Positions 46,707-56,281 of a stretch of 64,000 nucleotides of DNA are shown piece by piece. The notes under the pieces were generated by a model that ran no database searches, was not told the DNA's origin, and worked only from the letters and a program-made list of their open reading frames with translations. Position 1 is the first letter of the stretch; the number at the start of each line of letters is the position of its first letter. Source of the stretch: an uncultured Halomicronema sp. (lineage in GTDB: Bacteria; Cyanobacteriota; Cyanobacteriia; Phormidesmidales; Phormidesmidaceae); assembly GCA_937899725.1 (NCBI GenBank), contig CALCCA010000009.1:1-64000 (forward strand), given 5' to 3'. The translations under genes were made by a program, and so were the position numbers.

Positions 46707-48173
46707 CTAACCAAGGGCCGCTAATCCACGGCGATAGAGAGTCTGGGCATATGCCGTCCAAGCCCCTTGCCCCCAGTAGCGAAAGCAACTGGTCTCTAGC
46801 AAGAGCGTGTGTAGCAAGGCGCGATGATAGTCCGCTGATCGCCGATCGCTCCACCGTTCCTCAGCCACTGCCTGATGAAAGCGGGCGCTGAGCTGCTGCA
46901 TGGGCTGCATCACGTTGCCATAGCCCTCAACCCAACTGCGATCGCTGGTCCATGACGACCCTTCCATATGGAAGTTGCCGTCCCTCTGCTGAATCTCGGC
47001 GATCGCCGTTTGTACCGAGTCTGGCGTGACATGATCGCCCACCTGCTGCCACAGGCGCTGCTGGCCAATCGCCTGACAAGTCGGCAACTGCTCTGACGTG
47101 ACGCCCGCCGCCGCTAGCAATTCCAAATATTCCGTACCTAAAAAGCCGACAGTCCCCACCCGACCGCTGCCATGCTGTCGCATTTCATGCCAGCAACGCT
47201 TAAACATGCTGGGGAACTCATTCATCATGACGCCGCCATTTTCGCCATCACTAATCTGCGTAACCAACGGCGGCACCTGTCCGTTACCGAGAGATGTGGG
47301 CTGTAGGGTTTTCGCTTCGGCAAAGGGCTGCATCTGACCCACTAGCTTGGTATCCGACCCCTGAGTTTTGATCAGCACGGTCATGTCTACCGTTTCGCCC
47401 TGGGAATTCTGAGCCACCAGTCGATGGGGTAAGTGAGGCTGCTGAATCCCTTGACCGGCCAGCGTCTCAATCGTATGTTCTTGTACCAGTAGCCACTGAT
47501 AACCACAGTCTTTCAGCGCTTTGACAAAGGTATAGAGCGTATCAGGATGATTGGGCAGGTGCATTTCTGGCGGTGAAAAGCCACGCACTCGCGACAGCGC
47601 TTCCCAGCCAAACAGCGCCGCAAAATTATGCTGCCAGGCGCGAATATGAAGCTCAATATCAGGAATCGGGGTCGAAGGCACCACCGCATGGCCCCAAAAC
47701 GTGCCGAGCCATTCCACATAGGGCTGATATTGGGCCTCACAGGTGATGCGCCGCAGCTTGTCTAACACGTCGTGCCGCTGCATCTGCTGCAAGCCCCACA
47801 GCAGCGTACCCGAGTAATCGAGCATGACCCGAGGATTGCACCCCTGCTCGACCAGTTCGGGAATGAAATCACCCATGCGGGCATAGCAGTAGGCAAACGG
47901 CCCAGCATTATGATTATCCCCGTCGTAGGGATGGTCAAACATGTGCTGCAGATTATTGATCAGCTGCCCGTCAGGCCCCACCGGAATCGTCGGCTGATGC
48001 ATGTGCAGGGCGATCGCAAATCCAGCTGAAATATCGGTTAGTCGTAAATTGGTGCGCTCTAAAAAGATGGGGCGATCGCCCTGCACAGCAGCTTGAACCC
48101 GATTTTCCCAGCCAGCCAGCGGCGGCATACCGTCAATCAAACTGGGCATCGCAGGAGGGGCAGTGGCGACCAT
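46707..48173 (-). CDS. Glycoside hydrolase family 57 protein
   Basis: The 488-residue protein matches GH57 alpha-glucan enzymes: the early AIALHMHQPTIPV (HxHQP) motif at about 55-67, WGHAVVPS about 110 residues later, and FSPPEMHLPNHPDT, whose Glu is in the region expected for the catalytic nucleophile. The family includes 4-alpha-glucanotransferases, alpha-amylases and branching enzymes, so a role in glycogen turnover is plausible. The single gene lies far from glgA in this window. There is no signal peptide, so it is cytosolic. The exact specificity cannot be told. Confidence 0.88.
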   Translation of the reverse strand: MVATAPPAMPSLIDGMPPLAGWENRVQAAVQGDRPIFLERTNLRLTDISAGFAIALHMHQPTIPVGPDGQLINNLQHMFDHPYDGDNHNAGPFAYCYARMGDFIPELVEQGCNPRVMLDYSGTLLWGLQQMQRHDVLDKLRRITCEAQYQPYVEWLGTFWGHAVVPSTPIPDIELHIRAWQHNFAALFGWEALSRVRGFSPPEMHLPNHPDTLYTFVKALKDCGYQWLLVQEHTIETLAGQGIQQPHLPHRLVAQNSQGETVDMTVLIKTQGSDTKLVGQMQPFAEAKTLQPTSLGNGQVPPLVTQISDGENGGVMMNEFPSMFKRCWHEMRQHGSGRVGTVGFLGTEYLELLAAAGVTSEQLPTCQAIGQQRLWQQVGDHVTPDSVQTAIAEIQQRDGNFHMEGSSWTSDRSWVEGYGNVMQPMQQLSARFHQAVAEERWSDRRSADYHRALLHTLLLETSCFRYWGQGAWTAYAQTLYRRGLAALG

Positions 48174-48317
48174 AAAACCTCAGACACAGAGACGTGTGCT
48201 CAGTGTCGCACTGTTAGCTGGAGACTGGAGATTACTGCATAAGTTTGGTAAACGATTTTTAACAGTTTTGAAGCTGGCCGCTTGACCAGGCTGGAGCCAG
48301 CCGCCAAGAAACGGCAA

Positions 48318-48375
48318 AGCGCTCCTTAGAAGCAGTGCAGAGAGGGAGTCTCTATCACAGCTTCTAAGGAACGCT
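48318..48375. terminator. Long imperfect inverted repeat downstream of the antiporter gene
   Basis: AGCGCTCCTTAGAAGC (48318-48333) pairs with GCTTCTAAGGAACGCT (48360-48375) at 15 of 16 positions. Smaller AGAGA/TCTCT arms lie inside the loop. It is 76 bases after the antiporter stop on the minus strand, and a short TTTG follows the stem in that direction, so it may terminate the antiporter transcript. Confidence 0.5.
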
Positions 48376-48450
48376 CAGACACGTCGAGTCAAGTCACAGC
48401 AACGACTGCAGGTTGACTGATGAATACTTTGACGCCTGACTCAGCGGTGG

Positions 48451-49818
48451 CTAAACCACCGGCTCGACCACCTCTTCGTCTCTAAAGGCCCATCGCAGCA
48501 GCAGCGGAGCCACCAACGTCGTCAAAATCACCATCGCAATAATGGCCGCCTGCAGCGGTCGATCCAGCGTGCCGCTGGCCGCGCCGATACCGGCAAACAC
48601 CAGACCGACTTCACCCCGCGGAATCATGCCCACACCCACTGCCAGCCGATTGACCGGTTCTTTACCAAACACAGCCCAGCCAGTAATCGTTTTGCCAATA
48701 ATCGCCACCACAATCAAGAAGGCGGCAATCACCAAGCCAGGACGGTTTTCGGGATATAGCGGGTTAAGTACGCTGAGGTCAACCCGGGCCCCGACGGTGA
48801 CAAAAAAGATCGGCACCAGCACATCGGCAATCGGGATAATCTGCCGATCCAGTTCTTTGCGCTGATCAGTTTCATCCAAGACCAGACCCGCCGCAAACGC
48901 GCCCAAAATCGCCTCTAGATGCACGACTTGGGCCACAAAAGCTAGTGCCAATGCAAAGGTCAAGGCCGGAATTACCAAATTGCCGCGCGTTTGCAACCGG
49001 TCGGCAATGGTACCAAAGACACTGTTAAACCCACGCCCAATCAAAATGGCCCCCAGCAAAAAGCCACTAGCACTCGCGATCAGGGTGACGACATTGATGA
49101 TCGACACGTCCCCAGTTTTTGCCAAACTCGCCACCACCGCCAGCACAATAATGCCTAACACGTCGTCCATCACCGCCGCGCCGACAATGATCTGGCCTTC
49201 TCGCGATCGCAGCTGGCCGAGTTCTGACAACACCTTGGAGGTAATCCCAATGCTAGTCGCCGTGAGCGCCGCCCCGGCAAAAATCGCCGGGAGAGCATCG
49301 ACATTAAAGAGCGCCATCAAGCCGAACGTCCCTAAAGCAAAGGGCGCAACGACGCCCACAACGGCAACGATCGCCGCCTGATATCCCACCTTTTGTAATT
49401 CCTTCAGGTCCGACTCCAGGCCAATCTCAAACAGCAGAATAATCACGCCCAATTCTGCCAAGACTGAAATAATTTCTCCCTGGGTCTGAAACACCTGATT
49501 CAGGGTTTCTGCCGGGGTGCCCATCAGGGTTTGTAGCGTCCCCATCAGCACCGAACTCGACGCCTCTACCCCCGCTTCCGGGAACACCAGCAAGTGCAAC
49601 GCCGAAACGCCCACCAGCACACCGCTAATGAGCTCGCCCAACACCGGCGGCAGACCGATTAGCTTCGACAATTCGCCGCCCAGTTTACTGGCCAGATAAA
49701 CCACCATCAGACTTAATAAAACGCCCGCCAACACTAAGGGGGCAACTTCTTCAGCCGGTACCTCAGCCAGCACCGAGGTCAATACCGCCGGCAAATCGAG
49801 AAAATTGAAAAAGAGCAT
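48451..49818 (-). CDS. Cation:proton antiporter (CPA2 family, NhaS3-like)
   Basis: A 455-residue membrane protein with about 12 hydrophobic helices. ELGVIILLFEIGLESDLKELQKVG (around 118-141) and AVMDDVLGIIVLAVVASL (around 215-232, with the DD pair of the ion site) place it in the Na+/H+ or K+/H+ antiporter CPA2 family. It also has GVGMIPRGEVGLVFAGIG near the end. It most resembles the cyanobacterial NhaS3 group, which removes Na+ across plasma or thylakoid membranes. It lies 249 bases downstream of bicA on the same strand, fitting a role in supplying the Na+ gradient that BicA uses. Confidence 0.87.
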   Translation of the reverse strand: MLFFNFLDLPAVLTSVLAEVPAEEVAPLVLAGVLLSLMVVYLASKLGGELSKLIGLPPVLGELISGVLVGVSALHLLVFPEAGVEASSSVLMGTLQTLMGTPAETLNQVFQTQGEIISVLAELGVIILLFEIGLESDLKELQKVGYQAAIVAVVGVVAPFALGTFGLMALFNVDALPAIFAGAALTATSIGITSKVLSELGQLRSREGQIIVGAAVMDDVLGIIVLAVVASLAKTGDVSIINVVTLIASASGFLLGAILIGRGFNSVFGTIADRLQTRGNLVIPALTFALALAFVAQVVHLEAILGAFAAGLVLDETDQRKELDRQIIPIADVLVPIFFVTVGARVDLSVLNPLYPENRPGLVIAAFLIVVAIIGKTITGWAVFGKEPVNRLAVGVGMIPRGEVGLVFAGIGAASGTLDRPLQAAIIAMVILTTLVAPLLLRWAFRDEEVVEPVV

Positions 49819-50067
49819 TGCAATTTAATTTCCTAACAGCGTTTTGAGTCGATCACCGGTGGGCGATCGCTCAAACCATCAAAATTGATTCAAAATTTTT
49901 ATGCTTTATTGAGCAGCTAGCTCAACTGAGAGCAGGCTCTGGTGAACCATCTAAATCGGCTCACCAAGGCTAGCGGACCAGCGGGCGGATCACCAGAGCA
50001 CTGACAATATCAGGAAGCGCGACAGGAGCAGACTGTTAACAGGTAGCTCACGATGAGCGGCCAGAGA

Positions 50068-51771
50068 CTATACCGCCGGCGACGTCACCACCGGAGCAGA
50101 CGAATCAGAAGGACTATCCAACAGCTCTAGCGCCCCTTGCAGCGCCGCCGCTCGGGTATCAACCAACCGCTCTGGCGGCACAAACCGATGGATGCCGAGC
50201 TTTTCTAAACGCTTCAGCGCTTGAGCACTCGCGCCGACCACGAAAACCGGTCGGTCATTATCACTCGCATCTTGAATGGAGTTTTCGAGGGCAAGGGCAG
50301 CAGTCACCCCGAGAATCGGCACGTCTTGCAGATCCAGTACTAAGACATCGTGGTCTTCCATCGCATTGTTTTCGCGCGCGATCGCCTTGGCCACCCCAAA
50401 GATCATCGGTCCACTCAGGTGGAACAGCAACACTCGACCATCGGCGCGATCGAGCAGCATTTGCTCCTCGGGCGTCATCTGCAAGTCTTCATCTTCGTCC
50501 GCATCAGTAATAGTCTTAACGCCTTCAGACTGCAGCTTGGTTAAGCGATCAATGGTCAACATGTTGGCGATAAAGACACCCACACCGACAGCGACAATCA
50601 AATCCACAAACACAGTTAGAAAAAGGACGCCGTACATAATCAGCGTGCCTTTCCAAGAAACGCTGTGGGCCCGCTTCAAGAAACTCCAGTCCAGGATATC
50701 GACCCCGACCTTCATCGCAATACCGGCTAGCACAGCCAGGGGAATCGGTGCAATCAAGCCCGAAGCCCCTAACACTACAACCATCAGCAAGACGGCTCGC
50801 ACTAAACCCGAGAGCGCTGTCCGCCCACCGGTTTGAATGTTTACCACCGTGCCCATCGTGGCACCCGCCCCAGGGAGGCCGCCGAACAGACCCGACACTA
50901 CGTTGCCTAACCCCTGACCAATCAGCTCTTTGTCAGACTGGTGTTGAGTGCGCGTCAAGCTATCAGCCACCATCGCGGTCAGCAGCGCATCAATACAGCC
51001 CAAGGCGCCTAGCACCAAGGCATCAATTAGCATGATTTGAAACTGCGCCGCACTGAATGTCGGCATCTGCATGGCCGGTAGACCCGCTTCGATCGGGCCA
51101 ATACGACGAATATCAGCATCACCAAACAGCAACAGCGATAAGACCGTACCCGCCACCAAGACCAACAGTTGAGGCGGCAAAAAGCGCTTCAGCTTCTTGG
51201 GTACTAAGAAGAGAACCGCAATCGTAAAGACCGCCAAAATCAGCTCCGGCGTCACCGTGTTGCCGATGAGATCTGGCAAGCTGGTAATCGTGCCAATCAC
51301 CCCGCCCTTAGGGCTTGACTGCCCCAAAAAGGGGCCAATCTGCAAAATAATCAAAATCACCCCGATGCCCGACATAAAGCCGGAGATCACGGTGTAAGGC
51401 ATGAGCGTGACGTAGCGCCCAAGTCTTAAGAGACCAAAAAGGATTTGAAAAACCCCCGCCATCATCACCACAGTAAAGGCCATGGCCTTACCGTTGACCG
51501 GATCAGCGGCGATGAGCTTAGCCAGAACCGCCGTCATGACCACAGTCATCGGGCCAGTGGGCTCAGAAATGAGGGTTGGCGTGCCGCCAAACAGAGCGGC
51601 AAAAAAGCCGACTAGAACAGCGCCATAGAGACCAGCTTCGGGGCCTGCACCAGATGCCACACCAAAGGCCAGAGCCATTGGCAAGGCAATTACTGCAGCA
51701 GTCAAACCACCAAAGACATCCCCGCGCACATTTCGGAAATTTATGCGGTTAGTCAGTGCCATCGCGAACAC
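50068..51771 (-). CDS. bicA: Na+-dependent bicarbonate transporter BicA (SulP family)
   Basis: The 567 residues match BicA nearly end to end by recall: INFRNVRGDVFGGLTAAVIALPMALAFGVASG at the start, GGTPTLISEPTGPMTVVMTAV in the substrate region, MPYTVISGFMSGIGVI, and GLPGAGATMGTVVNIQTGGRTALSGLVRA. The C-terminus is a STAS domain (about 440-550, RVLLFHLSGPMIFGVAKAIARENNAM). BicA takes up bicarbonate at the plasma membrane at low affinity and high flux, driven by Na+, as part of the CO2-concentrating mechanism. The NhaS3-like antiporter follows on the same strand. The upstream region has no typical LysR site that I could pin down, so the type of regulation is unknown. Confidence 0.94.
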   Translation of the reverse strand: MFAMALTNRINFRNVRGDVFGGLTAAVIALPMALAFGVASGAGPEAGLYGAVLVGFFAALFGGTPTLISEPTGPMTVVMTAVLAKLIAADPVNGKAMAFTVVMMAGVFQILFGLLRLGRYVTLMPYTVISGFMSGIGVILIILQIGPFLGQSSPKGGVIGTITSLPDLIGNTVTPELILAVFTIAVLFLVPKKLKRFLPPQLLVLVAGTVLSLLLFGDADIRRIGPIEAGLPAMQMPTFSAAQFQIMLIDALVLGALGCIDALLTAMVADSLTRTQHQSDKELIGQGLGNVVSGLFGGLPGAGATMGTVVNIQTGGRTALSGLVRAVLLMVVVLGASGLIAPIPLAVLAGIAMKVGVDILDWSFLKRAHSVSWKGTLIMYGVLFLTVFVDLIVAVGVGVFIANMLTIDRLTKLQSEGVKTITDADEDEDLQMTPEEQMLLDRADGRVLLFHLSGPMIFGVAKAIARENNAMEDHDVLVLDLQDVPILGVTAALALENSIQDASDNDRPVFVVGASAQALKRLEKLGIHRFVPPERLVDTRAAALQGALELLDSPSDSSAPVVTSPAV

Positions 51772-52120
51772 CTGTTTTTTACATTGAAGAAAGCAAATGC
51801 ATAATCAAAAGACGATTGCATTAGCTCTATGACGAGATTACCATTCTCTCTCCTCAATGAAAACCATCGGCTTTATCTTGCTGTTAGATTTCCCGCCTCA
51901 CAGTTTTTATCGAGCCCTTGGCGTTAATTGACTGGCACGCATGGGCACGAGTCAATCTCAGGATTTACGGGATCATCAAATGCCCCGCCGCGATCGCCCT
52001 ATTCGTTCCCCACCCAGGCACACCCGACCAGCGCGATCGCCCTCAGGCTGACCGGGTAGCCACCAGGTCATTGAACACGCCGCATAGGGTGTAGGAAATT
52101 TGTGAAATTCGTCGCGGGTG
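51772..52120. other. bicA upstream region
   Basis: About 350 bases between bicA and the HD gene. A loose inverted repeat (ATGCATAATC..GATTGCAT, about 51797-51822) lies 26-51 bases upstream of the bicA start codon and might be regulatory. Nothing else was found. Confidence 0.35.
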
Positions 52121-53389
52121 TTAGCGATCGCCCGTCGTCCAGTTCAGCTGCTGATCGACCCAAGACGACACCTCTGGCACATACAGCAGCCAGGTGCGGC
52201 GAGAGGTCTCGGTAAGTGACGCGACGATCGGCGAGAGCTGTTTAATATCAATCGCTCGATGATCGACCCAAACTTTGATGCCGCGCTGATAGAGCGTATA
52301 GCCACAGCTTTGACTGTGACTCAGCCCACAATAGAGTTGGGGATCGTAACCCACCTCAACCACCCGGGCTTGAGTTTGAGCCAACAGATCAGCGCGATCG
52401 CGGTCAGACAAGTTGGACACATCCCGCGCCTTGAGCAGCCGTCGCTGAATAAAGCGCTGACAGAGATCGGCTAACACCTGATCCGCATGATGCTGCCAGC
52501 GCTGCAGATGATAAGTGAAGACAATATCGTCTGCCGCCAGATAGTGCTCTAGCGTCAGCGGCGTTTGAGGATGGTTGAGCCAAGCGGTTACAGTCTCATC
52601 GACATCGAGATTGCCAGCCACAAAACATTTTTGAGCCCGCTCAAAGGCTCGCTGCAGTGTCCAAGTCGCCGCCAAGTTTTTGGGATGATTATAGACCTGG
52701 GCGTACATAAAGTAGCGCACCAACAGATAGTGCTCAACGGCAGTCTGACCTTTGTGAGACACCATCAGGTTGCCGTCATCATCCATATCCATCGAGCGCA
52801 CAATACGATCTAAATCCAAGCTGCCGTACGACGCCCCCGTAAAGTAGCTATCTCGCATGAGATAGTCGAGACGATCGCAGTCAAGCTGGCTCGATACCAA
52901 TTGCCATACGAGTGGCAGCGGATGCTGATGGGTATAAACCGATGCGATCGCCGCCGTCAACGTCGGCTCAAAGTCTGCCAGCAGTGCTTGCACCGGTGCC
53001 GATTCGCCAATGATGCGCCGCGTCCAGTGCTCGTGGTGAGTCTTGAAAATCGCTTCCGCTGTGTGACTGTAGGGGCCGTGACCAATGTCATGCAGCAGCG
53101 CCGCACACAACACTGTCGCCCGCTGGCTCGCCAGCGAGGGATATCGTTTTACCAATAAATCAAAGGCTTTCCGGGTCAGCTCCATGACGCCTAGGGCATG
53201 GGTAAAGCGAGAACTTTCAGCGCCGTGAAAGGTCAGACTAGCCGCCCCTAACTGCCGAACCCGGCGTAGGCGCTGAAACGCCGGCGTATCAATCAAGCGG
53301 ATTAGCAGCTGTTCGACCGGGTCTTGTCGATCAAGGGTGATCGCGCCGTGAAGCGGATCATGATACGTTCGGCTGCGTTTAGGATGCAC
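52121..53389 (-). CDS. HD-domain phosphohydrolase (dGTPase-like)
   Basis: A 422-residue protein with the HD superfamily metal signature in TVLCAALLHDIGHGPYSHTAE (about 93-113), preceded by GAESSRFTHALGVMELTRKAF and followed by SSQLDCDRLDYLMRDSYFTG (the late conserved Asp). This is the pattern of the cytosolic SAMHD1/dNTPase-like group that hydrolyses dNTPs or related phosphates. The start is a GTG at 53389, 11 bases inside the 3' end of ctpA, so the two are probably translationally coupled. Why a nucleotide hydrolase is joined to a photosystem II protease is not clear. Confidence 0.9.
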   Translation of the reverse strand: MHPKRSRTYHDPLHGAITLDRQDPVEQLLIRLIDTPAFQRLRRVRQLGAASLTFHGAESSRFTHALGVMELTRKAFDLLVKRYPSLASQRATVLCAALLHDIGHGPYSHTAEAIFKTHHEHWTRRIIGESAPVQALLADFEPTLTAAIASVYTHQHPLPLVWQLVSSQLDCDRLDYLMRDSYFTGASYGSLDLDRIVRSMDMDDDGNLMVSHKGQTAVEHYLLVRYFMYAQVYNHPKNLAATWTLQRAFERAQKCFVAGNLDVDETVTAWLNHPQTPLTLEHYLAADDIVFTYHLQRWQHHADQVLADLCQRFIQRRLLKARDVSNLSDRDRADLLAQTQARVVEVGYDPQLYCGLSHSQSCGYTLYQRGIKVWVDHRAIDIKQLSPIVASLTETSRRTWLLYVPEVSSWVDQQLNWTTGDR

Positions 53390-54614
53390 TCGCCATAACC
53401 ATTGACTGACTCAAGAGTTCGATTGCCGCCTGATACTGAGCATCTTCATCCGTGCCAATTTGTTCTCGGGTGATCGCCGCCAACGGCACGGTCTGATCGG
53501 GACGAATCCCCAAACGATTGATGTCGTGATTCGCTGGCGTTTTATACTTTGCCACCGTCACCACCAGCCCAGACCCGTCGGATAAATCAAACAACGACTG
53601 AATCAGGCCCTTCCCAAAAGTCGTATTGCCGACCAGCTGTGCGCGACGATTATCCTGCAGCGCCCCGGCCAAAATTTCGCTCGCGCTGGCGGTACCCTCA
53701 TTCACCAACACGACCAGCGGGGCTGCAGTCAAGGCTGAGCCGCTCGCCTCAAAGCTATCGAGCATGCCTCGACGATCAAACGTATACACAATCGTCCCAG
53801 TTTCTAGCCACTGACGAGCAATCTCGATGCCCGCATTGAGCAAGCCGCCGGGATTGTTGCGCAAATCCAGCACATAAGCATTCACACCCTGACGTTCAAA
53901 CGCTTGCACCGTTGCGGCGACCTCACTCGCCGCATTCGCATTAAACTGCGTGAGGCGAATGTACCCAACCGTTAAAGTCTCTGAGACGGGGTCAACCCGG
54001 GTCACCACCGGATTCAGGCTCACCGTTCCCCGCGTTAACGTAATCGCTTCCGGCACCTGCTGATTGTGAGAGATCGTCAAGACGACGGCGGTACCCACTG
54101 GCCCCCGCATTGAGTTAGCGGCCTCATCGAGCGTCAACGTCTGGGTCGAACGGCCATCAATCGCCAGAATGCGATCACGCGGCTGTACATGCGCCGCCGC
54201 CGCTGGTGAGCCCGCGATCGGCGCAATTACCTGCAAATACTGGTCCGCCTCATCTTTAGCAATCTGCAGACCCACCCCCGTGAGTTCACCCGAGGTGCTG
54301 GTCTGCAAGCTCCGATATTGCTCCGGTGGCAACAAACGCGTGTAAGGATCGTTCAAAGAGCTCAGCATTTCACGGATCGCATCGTAGGTATCGGCGCGAC
54401 TGGTGAACTTTTGATCAAGCACATGCTCCCGCACAAACCACCAGTTCTGATGGTTAAACGTCTGGTCTAGGTAAGCTCGATTCACAATCCGCCAAACTTC
54501 CGCCACCAAGCTTTCCTCATCAGTCAGGGCTAACGCAGCTGGTTGCCACAGCCCCCAACCGATTACCACTGCCAGCAACACTGACACCGTACTTTTGAAA
54601 ATCTTGCGTCCCAT
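53379..54614 (-). CDS. ctpA: Carboxyl-terminal processing protease (D1-type)
   Basis: An S41 serine protease. The start is taken at 54614, giving MGRKIFKSTVSVLLAVVIGWGLWQPAALA, a signal peptide expected to send it to the thylakoid lumen. The frame runs open upstream by 50 residues, but those are not typical. A PDZ domain (about 110-195, GELTGVGLQIAKDEADQYLQVIAPI) precedes the catalytic domain with the Ser in NEGTASASEILAGAL and the Lys in TTFGKGLIQ. In cyanobacteria CtpA removes the C-terminal tail of D1 so that the manganese cluster can form. Paralogues CtpB/C exist, so the CtpA identity is likely, not certain. It is divergent from petB. Confidence 0.88.
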   Translation of the reverse strand: MGRKIFKSTVSVLLAVVIGWGLWQPAALALTDEESLVAEVWRIVNRAYLDQTFNHQNWWFVREHVLDQKFTSRADTYDAIREMLSSLNDPYTRLLPPEQYRSLQTSTSGELTGVGLQIAKDEADQYLQVIAPIAGSPAAAAHVQPRDRILAIDGRSTQTLTLDEAANSMRGPVGTAVVLTISHNQQVPEAITLTRGTVSLNPVVTRVDPVSETLTVGYIRLTQFNANAASEVAATVQAFERQGVNAYVLDLRNNPGGLLNAGIEIARQWLETGTIVYTFDRRGMLDSFEASGSALTAAPLVVLVNEGTASASEILAGALQDNRRAQLVGNTTFGKGLIQSLFDLSDGSGLVVTVAKYKTPANHDINRLGIRPDQTVPLAAITREQIGTDEDAQYQAAIELLSQSMVMASAS

Positions 54615-54910
54615 AGGTCTCTGACTCTGTTGTCTCTGATTGTAGAAGGGACACTCCCCAGTCAGCATCACGCATGACGCATTAGCCCAGGGCAGGTCGC
54701 TGCAGTTAGCGAATAATTTGTAAAGATACGTAAACTGCGGTGTCTTCTCGCTTGGGTGGCTCAATTAGACCAGAATCCCCGCAATTGAGTTGTTTTGAGC
54801 TTTTGAGCAGTAGATTTTAATGACGTTTTGCCCCAGATATCTCTGATCGAAGTTTTAGCTATGTTAAATTTCTAAGGAATACACTGCTTAGATTAATATC
54901 CTCCCGCTTC
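54615..54910. promoter_or_regulatory. Divergent ctpA-petB promoter region
   Basis: About 300 bases separate ctpA and petB, which diverge. Both belong to the photosynthetic membrane, so a shared light-responsive control is conceivable. AT-rich DNA lies just before petB (TATGTTAAAT near 54858, a possible -10 element). No strong ribosome-binding site is seen for petB. Confidence 0.4.
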
Positions 54911-55579
54911 ATGTTTACCAAGCAAGTTACCGATTCAAAAGCGTTTCAGTGGTTCAATGAGCGGCTGGAAGTTCAGGCACTCGCCGACGATATTTCCAGC
55001 AAATACGTTCCACCCCACGTCAATATCTTTTACTGCCTCGGTGGTATTACGCTGACCTGTTTCGTGATTCAGTTCGCGACGGGTTTTGCCATGACTTTCT
55101 ATTACAAGCCGACTGTCACCGAAGCTTTCGCATCGGTTCAGTACCTCATGACCGACGTCAACTTTGGCTGGCTGATTCGTTCCATCCATCGCTGGTCAGC
55201 CAGCATGATGGTGCTGATGATGATTTTGCACGTCTTCCGCGTCTACCTCACCGGCGGGTTCAAAAAGCCCCGTGAGTTGACTTGGATTACCGGTGTTGTT
55301 CTCGCGGTCATCACCGTCACGTTTGGGGTGACTGGCTATTCTCTGCCTTGGGATCAAGTTGGCTACTGGGCCGTTAAGATTGTCTCCGGTGTGCCTGGGG
55401 CTATCCCCGTGGTTGGGTCTACCATCGTTGAGTTGATGCGTGGTGGTGAAGCCGTAGGTCAATCTACTCTGACCCGCTTTTACAGCCTGCATACCTTTGT
55501 TCTACCTTGGGCAATCGCAGTGTTCATGCTGCTGCACTTCCTCATGATTCGCAAGCAAGGCATTTCTGGCCCTCTCTAA
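54911..55579 (+). CDS. petB: Cytochrome b6
   Basis: Cytochrome b6 of the b6f complex in the thylakoid membrane, which moves electrons from plastoquinol to plastocyanin or cytochrome c6. The 222 residues match the cyanobacterial protein throughout: MFTKQVTDS at the start, C42 (NIFYCLGG) for the covalent haem c(i), four helices, and the haem-binding His in [22 protein letters not shown] and [23 protein letters not shown]. PetD follows 88 bases downstream in the same direction, the conserved petBD order. All haem ligands are present. Confidence 0.98.
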   Translation: MFTKQVTDSKAFQWFNERLEVQALADDISSKYVPPHVNIFYCLGGITLTCFVIQFATGFAMTFYYKPTVTEAFASVQYLMTDVNFGWLIRSIHRWSASMMVLMMILHVFRVYLTGGFKKPRELTWITGVVLAVITVTFGVTGYSLPWDQVGYWAVKIVSGVPGAIPVVGSTIVELMRGGEAVGQSTLTRFYSLHTFVLPWAIAVFMLLHFLMIRKQGISGPL

Positions 55580-55667
55580 GCCCCGAATTATTTGGCACTG
55601 TTGAGAGAGAACGCTTTCATCGGCGATTACCCGTTAAACTTTAAACCTCGCAATCGACTAACGCACT

Positions 55668-56150
55668 ATGGCAACTATCAAAAAACCAGATCTCAGCGAC
55701 CCGAAGCTGAGAGAAATGCTGAAGCAGGGCATGGGGCACAACTATTATGGTGAGCCGGCCTGGCCCAATGATCTGCTCTACATCTTTCCTGTCGTAATTT
55801 TGGGCAGCATCGCTTGTTGTGTGGCGCTCGCTGTGCTTGACCCAGCGATGGTTGGCGAACCGGCCAATCCTTTTGCCACTCCTTTAGAAATTCTGCCTGA
55901 GTGGTACTTGTACCCAACTTTCCAAATCTTGCGCATTGTGCCTAACAAGCTGTTGGGTATCGCGGGCATGACCGCAATTCCTTTAGGGCTGATGCTGGTT
56001 CCTTTCTTAGAGAACGTTAACAAGTTTCAGAATCCTTTCCGTCGCCCCGTGGCCACAACCGTTTTTATGTTCGGTACTTTGGTCACTCTGTGGCTGGGCA
56101 TCGGCGCAACGCTACCCATTGATACCTCTTTGACCCTCGGCCTCTTTTAA
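55668..56150 (+). CDS. petD: Cytochrome b6f subunit IV
   Basis: Subunit IV of the b6f complex, with three membrane helices, which corresponds to the C-terminal half of bacterial cytochrome b. The opening [35 protein letters not shown] and the Q(o)-site motif [14 protein letters not shown] (PEWY around residue 76) are exact for the family. The 160-residue length is standard. Co-transcribed with petB, it ends in a clear terminator hairpin 20 bases after its stop codon. Confidence 0.98.
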   Translation: MATIKKPDLSDPKLREMLKQGMGHNYYGEPAWPNDLLYIFPVVILGSIACCVALAVLDPAMVGEPANPFATPLEILPEWYLYPTFQILRIVPNKLLGIAGMTAIPLGLMLVPFLENVNKFQNPFRRPVATTVFMFGTLVTLWLGIGATLPIDTSLTLGLF

Positions 56151-56169
56151 GACGGTCTCGGTTAGTATC

Positions 56170-56207
56170 AAAAGTCGCCTGAGGTTCATTGCCTCGGCGA
56201 CTTTTTT
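56170..56207 (+). terminator. Rho-independent terminator of petBD
   Basis: AAAAGTCGCCtGAGG and CCTCGGCGACTTTTTT form a GC-rich stem with one bulged T and a 7-base loop, followed by a T-run on the plus strand. It lies 20 bases after the petD stop. Confidence 0.85.
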
Positions 56208-56281
56208 CGTGCAAGTGTCTACCTGGATGATGAAACACGGGGTGATCTACTAGCTGGCCTCACAGAAAGCTAGGTAGAATC

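Noticed and set aside
50276-50836. 186-codon frame antisense to bicA
   Set aside because: The translation is Ser/Thr-rich with no domain, and the bicA frame explains the DNA.
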